This document shows positions 42,055 to 45,520 of a stretch of 45,520 nucleotides of DNA, one piece after another. Location: assembly GCA_035476635.1 (NCBI GenBank), contig DATILI010000170.1, forward strand, positions 1 to 45,520, written 5' to 3'. Position 1 is the first letter of the stretch, and each line of letters starts with the position of its first letter. The stretch comes from DATILI01 sp035476635. Lineage in GTDB: Bacteria; Pseudomonadota; Gammaproteobacteria; Burkholderiales; Burkholderiaceae_C. The position numbers were made by a program, and so were the translations under genes. Below the pieces are notes generated by a model. It was not told the DNA's origin, did no database searches, and saw only the letters and a program-made list of their open reading frames with translations.

Positions 42055-43282
42055 CCCGACAGGCCATTTCGGGAAATACGGCGGCAGCTTCGTCAGCGAG
42101 ACGCTGACCCACGCCATCAACGAGCTGCGCGAGGCCTACGCCAGGTACCAGCACGACCCTGAATTCCTCGCGGAATTCAAGTACGAGCTGGCTCACTTCG
42201 TCGGCCGCCCCTCGCCCATCTACCATGCCGCGCGCATGAGCCGCGAGCAAGGCGGCGCGCAGATATACCTCAAGCGCGAAGACTTGAACCACACGGGCGC
42301 ACACAAGGTCAACAACACCATCGGCCAGGCCATGCTGGCCAAGCGCATGGGCAAGCCGCGCGTCATCGCCGAAACCGGCGCCGGCCAGCACGGTGTGGCC
42401 ACCGCCACCATCTGCGCGCGCTACGGCATGGAATGCGTGGTCTACATGGGCAGCGAAGACGTCAAGCGCCAAAGCCCCAACGTGTACCGCATGAACCTGC
42501 TGGGCGCCACGGTCGTGCCGGTGGAGTCCGGCAGCAAGACCTTGAAGGACGCACTCAACGAAGCCATGCGCGACTGGGTGACCAACGTGGAGAACACGTT
42601 CTACATCATTGGCACCGTTGCGGGTCCGCATCCCTACCCGATGATGGTGCGTGATTTCCAGAGCGTGATCGGCGAGGAGTGCTTGAAGCAGATGCCCGAA
42701 TTCACCGGCGGCAAACAGCCCGATGCCGTGGTTGCCTGCGTGGGCGGCGGCAGCAACGCCATGGGCATCTTCTACCCCTACATTCCGCATGAGGGCACCC
42801 GCCTGATCGGCGTCGAGGCCGCTGGCGAAGGCATGGACACATCCAAGCATTCAGCCTCCCTGCAGCGCGGCAGCCCCGGTGTACTGCATGGCAACCGCAC
42901 CTACATCCTGCAGGACGACAACGGCCAGATCACCGAGACCCACAGCGTCAGCGCCGGTCTGGACTACCCCGGCGTCGGCCCTGAGCATGCCTGGCTCAAG
43001 GACATTGGCCGCGCAGAATATGTGGGCATCACCGACAAGGAAGCGCTTGAAGCCTTTCACTACCTGTGCCGTACCGAAGGCATCATTCCCGCACTCGAAT
43101 CCAGCCACGCCGTGGCCTACGCGATGAAGCTCGCCAAGACCATGCGGCCCGATGAGACCATTCTGGTCAACCTGTCCGGGCGCGGCGACAAGGACATCGG
43201 CACCGTCGCCGACCTCGCGGGCGTGGACTTCTACGACCGGCCTTCGATGCGCGGTCTGCAGGTGAAAGGCGGAAAACTATGA
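42032..43282 (+). CDS. trpB: Tryptophan synthase beta chain
   Basis: A 416-residue TrpB of the standard TrpB1 type. The PLP-binding Lys92 is in HTGAHKVNNTIGQA; the following ETGAGQHGVATAT, GGGSNAMGIFYP and LSGRGDKD segments bind indole, phosphate and cofactor. It condenses indole with serine. It overlaps trpF upstream and trpA downstream (ATGA), consistent with the tight alpha-beta complex. In Burkholderia a methylase gene often lies between trpF and trpB; none is present here. Confidence 0.96.
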   Translation: MFEYHQPDPTGHFGKYGGSFVSETLTHAINELREAYARYQHDPEFLAEFKYELAHFVGRPSPIYHAARMSREQGGAQIYLKREDLNHTGAHKVNNTIGQAMLAKRMGKPRVIAETGAGQHGVATATICARYGMECVVYMGSEDVKRQSPNVYRMNLLGATVVPVESGSKTLKDALNEAMRDWVTNVENTFYIIGTVAGPHPYPMMVRDFQSVIGEECLKQMPEFTGGKQPDAVVACVGGGSNAMGIFYPYIPHEGTRLIGVEAAGEGMDTSKHSASLQRGSPGVLHGNRTYILQDDNGQITETHSVSAGLDYPGVGPEHAWLKDIGRAEYVGITDKEALEAFHYLCRTEGIIPALESSHAVAYAMKLAKTMRPDETILVNLSGRGDKDIGTVADLAGVDFYDRPSMRGLQVKGGKL

Positions 43283-44088
43283 GCCGCATTGACGCTACGC
43301 TCTCCGCACTCCGGGCCCAGGGCCGCAAGGCCCTGATCCCTTACGTCACTGCGGGCTTCCCATTTGCCGACATCACGCCCGAACTGATGCACGGCATGGT
43401 CGACGCAGGCGCGGACATCATCGAACTCGGCGTACCATTTTCCGACCCCATGGCCGACGGCCCGGTGATCCAGAAGGCCGGTGAAAAGGCGTTGACCTTC
43501 GGCATCGGTACCGTGCAAGTGCTGGACATGGTGCGCACCTTTCGCACCAGCAACCAGAAAACGCCTGTCGTGCTGATGGGCTACGCCAACCCGGTTGAGC
43601 GCTACGACCTGATACACGGCAAGGACGCCTTCATCCGCGACGCCGCCGCCGCGGGCGTCGACGGAGTCCTGGTGGTGGACTATCCGCCCGAGGAGTGCGA
43701 GGAGTTTGCCGCCAAGCTCAAGGCGAACAGCATGGACCTGATCTTCCTGCTGGCGCCCACCAGCACCGACCAGCGCATGCAGCAGGTGGCGCGCGTGGCC
43801 AGCGGCTACGTCTACTACGTCTCGCTCAAGGGTGTGACCGGTGCCGGCCACCTGGACACGGGCGCGGTAGAACAGATGCTGCCGCGCATCCGGGCGCATG
43901 TGAAAGTGCCTGTCGGCGTGGGCTTTGGCATCCGCGACGCGGCCACGGCCAAGGCCGTTGCCAAAGTGTCCGATGCCGTGGTCATCGGCACGAAGATCAT
44001 CCAGCTGATTGAAAACGAAGCGCGCGGCAACGTGGTTGCGGCGGCCGCGGATTTCCTGCGCGGAATCCGCGGCGCCCTCGACGCATAA
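43279..44088 (+). CDS. trpA: Tryptophan synthase alpha chain
   Basis: A 269-residue TrpA, which cleaves indole-3-glycerol phosphate and channels indole to TrpB. Catalytic Glu49 and Asp60 lie in DIIELGVPFSDPMADGPVIQ. Loop 6 (YVSLKGVTGAGHLD) and the phosphate-binding GFGIRDA are intact. The start overlaps trpB by ATGA. accD follows after 58 bp. Confidence 0.96.
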   Translation: MSRIDATLSALRAQGRKALIPYVTAGFPFADITPELMHGMVDAGADIIELGVPFSDPMADGPVIQKAGEKALTFGIGTVQVLDMVRTFRTSNQKTPVVLMGYANPVERYDLIHGKDAFIRDAAAAGVDGVLVVDYPPEECEEFAAKLKANSMDLIFLLAPTSTDQRMQQVARVASGYVYYVSLKGVTGAGHLDTGAVEQMLPRIRAHVKVPVGVGFGIRDAATAKAVAKVSDAVVIGTKIIQLIENEARGNVVAAAADFLRGIRGALDA

Positions 44089-44146
44089 TGCACTTTTTGG
44101 GACTTGGCGGGGCTTGCCCTGCCCCACTACTGACTGGAAGCAACAC

Positions 44147-45019
44147 ATGAGTTGGCTCGAAAAACTTCTTCCCCCGAAAATCCAGCCGACCGACCCGGCT
44201 GACCGGCGCCAGGTGCCCGAGGGCCTGTGGATCAAGTGCCCCAGTTGCGAGACCGTGCTCTACAAGACCGACCTGGAGCACAACCAGAACGTCTGCCCGA
44301 CCTGTAGCCACCATCACCGCATCGGTGCGCGCGCCCGGCTCAACGGGTTCCTGGATGCCGAAGGCCGCTATGAGTTGGGCCAAGAGGTTATTCCGGTAGA
44401 CGCGCTCAAGTTCAAGGACAGCCGCAAGTACCCCGAACGCCTGAAGGAAGCGCTGGAGAATACCGGCGAGACCGATGCGCTGGTCGTCATGGGCGGGGCC
44501 GTACACAGCATCAGCCTGGTCGCGGCCTGCTTCGAGTTTGAATTCATGGGCGGGAGCATGGGCAGCGTGGTGGGCGAGCGCTTCGTGCGCGGCGTGGAAA
44601 CCGCCATCGAGCAAAAGGTGCCTTTCATCTGCTTCACCGCCACGGGCGGCGCCCGCATGCAAGAGGGCCTGCTGTCGCTCATGCAGATGGCCAAGACCAA
44701 TGCCGCGCTCACGCGGCTCGCAAAAAAGGGCCTGCCCTACATCAGCGTGCTGACCGACCCGACGATGGGCGGCGTATCCGCCGGCTTTGCTTTTGTGGGC
44801 GACGTGGTGATTGCAGAGCCCAAGGCCTTGATCGGCTTTGCCGGGCCGCGCGTGATCGAATCGACGGTGCGTGTCACGCTGCCCGAAGGGTTTCAGCGCG
44901 CCGAGTTCCTGCTGCAAAAGGGTGCAATCGATTTCATCTGCGATCGGCGCGAACTGCGCAAAACCATCGCCAGCACACTGGCCATGCTGCAGCGCCAGCC
45001 GGCAGACGCCGTGGCCTGA
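44147..45019 (+). CDS. accD: Acetyl-CoA carboxylase carboxyltransferase subunit beta
   Basis: A 290-residue AccD. The zinc ribbon is Cys31, Cys34, Cys50 and Cys53 (CPSC...CPTC). The crotonase-like core includes GGSMGSVVGERF, TGGARMQEGLLSLMQMAK, TDPTMGGVSAGFAFVGDVVIAEP and GFAGPRVIESTV. With AccA it transfers the carboxyl group from biotin to acetyl-CoA, the first step of fatty acid synthesis. Chosen start ATG 44147 matches the family MSWLEKLL. Cotranscription with trpBA is common in betaproteobacteria. The downstream gene converges, so folC does not follow. Confidence 0.95.
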   Translation: MSWLEKLLPPKIQPTDPADRRQVPEGLWIKCPSCETVLYKTDLEHNQNVCPTCSHHHRIGARARLNGFLDAEGRYELGQEVIPVDALKFKDSRKYPERLKEALENTGETDALVVMGGAVHSISLVAACFEFEFMGGSMGSVVGERFVRGVETAIEQKVPFICFTATGGARMQEGLLSLMQMAKTNAALTRLAKKGLPYISVLTDPTMGGVSAGFAFVGDVVIAEPKALIGFAGPRVIESTVRVTLPEGFQRAEFLLQKGAIDFICDRRELRKTIASTLAMLQRQPADAVA

Positions 45020-45057
45020 ATCTGAAAGGGCAAGCCGCGCTGTTTTGGAGCCGCTGC

Positions 45058-45520
45058 TCAGCGCAGCAGCAGCCCGGCTTGCACATGCCCCAGCACGATC
45101 GCCAAGACCTGCAGCAAAACCAGCAGCACCAGCGGCGACAAATCCACCCCACCCAGCAGCGGGAGCAATCGCCGGATCGGCCGCAACGGCGGTGCGCACA
45201 GGCGTTCCATCACCTCCGTGAGCGGGGACCGGGCCTGCACCCAAGACAAGATCGCATAGACGATCAACAAGCCCGTCAGCCCGGAAATGACGAGGCGAAC
45301 CAAGCCAAATACGGCAAGAACCGGCAGCATGGCCAACCCACCGCCGCCGCCAGCTAGCAGCCACAGCAGCACATATTGGATCAGCACCAGCAAGAACGCC
45401 GCCACAAGACTGGCCAAGTCCCAGCGCCCGGCACCCGGCACGATGCGCCGCAGCGGCAGCACCAGCCAATCGGTCAACGCAAAAACCAGACGGCCAACCG
45501 GATTGCCGAATGGCACGCGC
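45058..45520 (-). CDS. YggT-family membrane protein, partial (N-terminus outside window)
   Basis: About 154 residues of a YggT-family protein are visible; the frame remains open to the right edge and the family N-terminus (a first membrane helix before MPFGNPxGR) is missing, so the gene is cut. The visible part contains MPFGNPVGRLVFALTDWLVLP, a first hydrophobic pair (about residues 33-72), and a second YggT unit with LLIVYAILSWVQARSPLTEVMERLCAPPLRPIRRLLP, the family signature. YggT proteins are inner-membrane proteins of poorly defined function, linked to osmotic tolerance and to division or photosystem organisation in other lineages. It converges on accD with 38 bp between stops. Confidence 0.85.
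   Translation of the reverse strand, partial: RVPFGNPVGRLVFALTDWLVLPLRRIVPGAGRWDLASLVAAFLLVLIQYVLLWLLAGGGGGLAMLPVLAVFGLVRLVISGLTGLLIVYAILSWVQARSPLTEVMERLCAPPLRPIRRLLPLLGGVDLSPLVLLVLLQVLAIVLGHVQAGLLLR

Noticed and set aside
44096..44130. Small GGGGC/GCCCC hairpin between trpA and accD
   Set aside because: Five pairs without a T run is too weak for a terminator, and trpA-accD cotranscription is common.
45053..45070. GCTGCT...AGCAGC inverted repeat near the accD/YggT junction
   Set aside because: It lies mostly within the YggT coding end, the stem is only six pairs and no T run follows, so I do not call a terminator.

Overview
The window is 45.5 kb of GC-rich chromosome from a betaproteobacterium. 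Protein sequences and gene order (leuC-entericidin-leuD-leuB-asd-fimV-truA-trpF-trpB-trpA-accD; a GntR regulator next to sdhCDAB-sdhE-gltA; rib genes followed by nusB) point to Burkholderiales, most likely Comamonadaceae. This assignment comes from recognising families, not from a database search. I see no tRNA, rRNA, CRISPR array, insertion sequence or phage gene. Nearly all of it is tightly packed core genome, with one accessory-looking catabolic island in the middle.

Layout. (1) 1-1450: the 3' end of a type IV pilus locus (PilY1 C-terminus, a PilE-type pilin, a FimT/GspH-type minor pilin). (2) 1484-7044: riboflavin genes ribD, ribE, ribB with a degenerate RibA-like domain, and ribH, then nusB, a class I aminotransferase and ybgC. 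(3) 7041-9078: tolQ, tolR, tolA, closed by a bidirectional terminator. (4) 9142-14439, minus strand: mdh, a CitE-like lyase, an exported protein of unknown function, and acnB. Divergent from these on the plus strand (14670-20615) are a HutC-type GntR regulator, sdhC, sdhD, sdhA, sdhB, sdhE and gltA. Together this is a TCA-cycle supercluster, with a near-perfect palindrome at 14572-14589 between its two arms.

(5) 20664-30483: a peptide-type ABC transporter (fused double ATPase, two permeases, binding protein) and a cytoplasmic peptidase-C45/acyltransferase-like Ntn hydrolase on the minus strand. Divergent from them are a GntR/FCD regulator with two winged-helix domains, a PuuB-like FAD amine oxidoreductase and a class III omega-aminotransferase. 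I read it as a pathway that imports a small amide or peptide conjugate, hydrolyses it in the cytoplasm, and oxidises or transaminates the released amine or omega-amino acid. The substrate is not known from sequence. (6) 30499-31971: a short-chain dehydrogenase and a divergent TetR regulator sharing two tandem 12-bp operators. (7) 32073-37635: a LysR regulator, leuC, a tiny entericidin lipoprotein, leuD, leuB and asd. (8) 37826-45019: fimV, truA, trpF, trpB, trpA, accD. (9) A YggT-family membrane protein, minus strand, runs off the right end.

Most genes overlap or nearly touch; ATGA stop-start overlaps occur at pilE/fimT, ribH/nusB, nusB/aminotransferase, ybgC/tolQ, CitE-like/exported protein, dppA/C45 hydrolase, dppB/dppC, truA/trpF and trpB/trpA. 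No intergenic space exceeds 300 bp. The most interesting points are the amide/amine island with its tandem-winged-helix regulator, the RibB protein whose RibA half has lost its zinc cysteines, the periplasmic protein embedded in a TCA operon, and the absence of tolB-pal after tolA.
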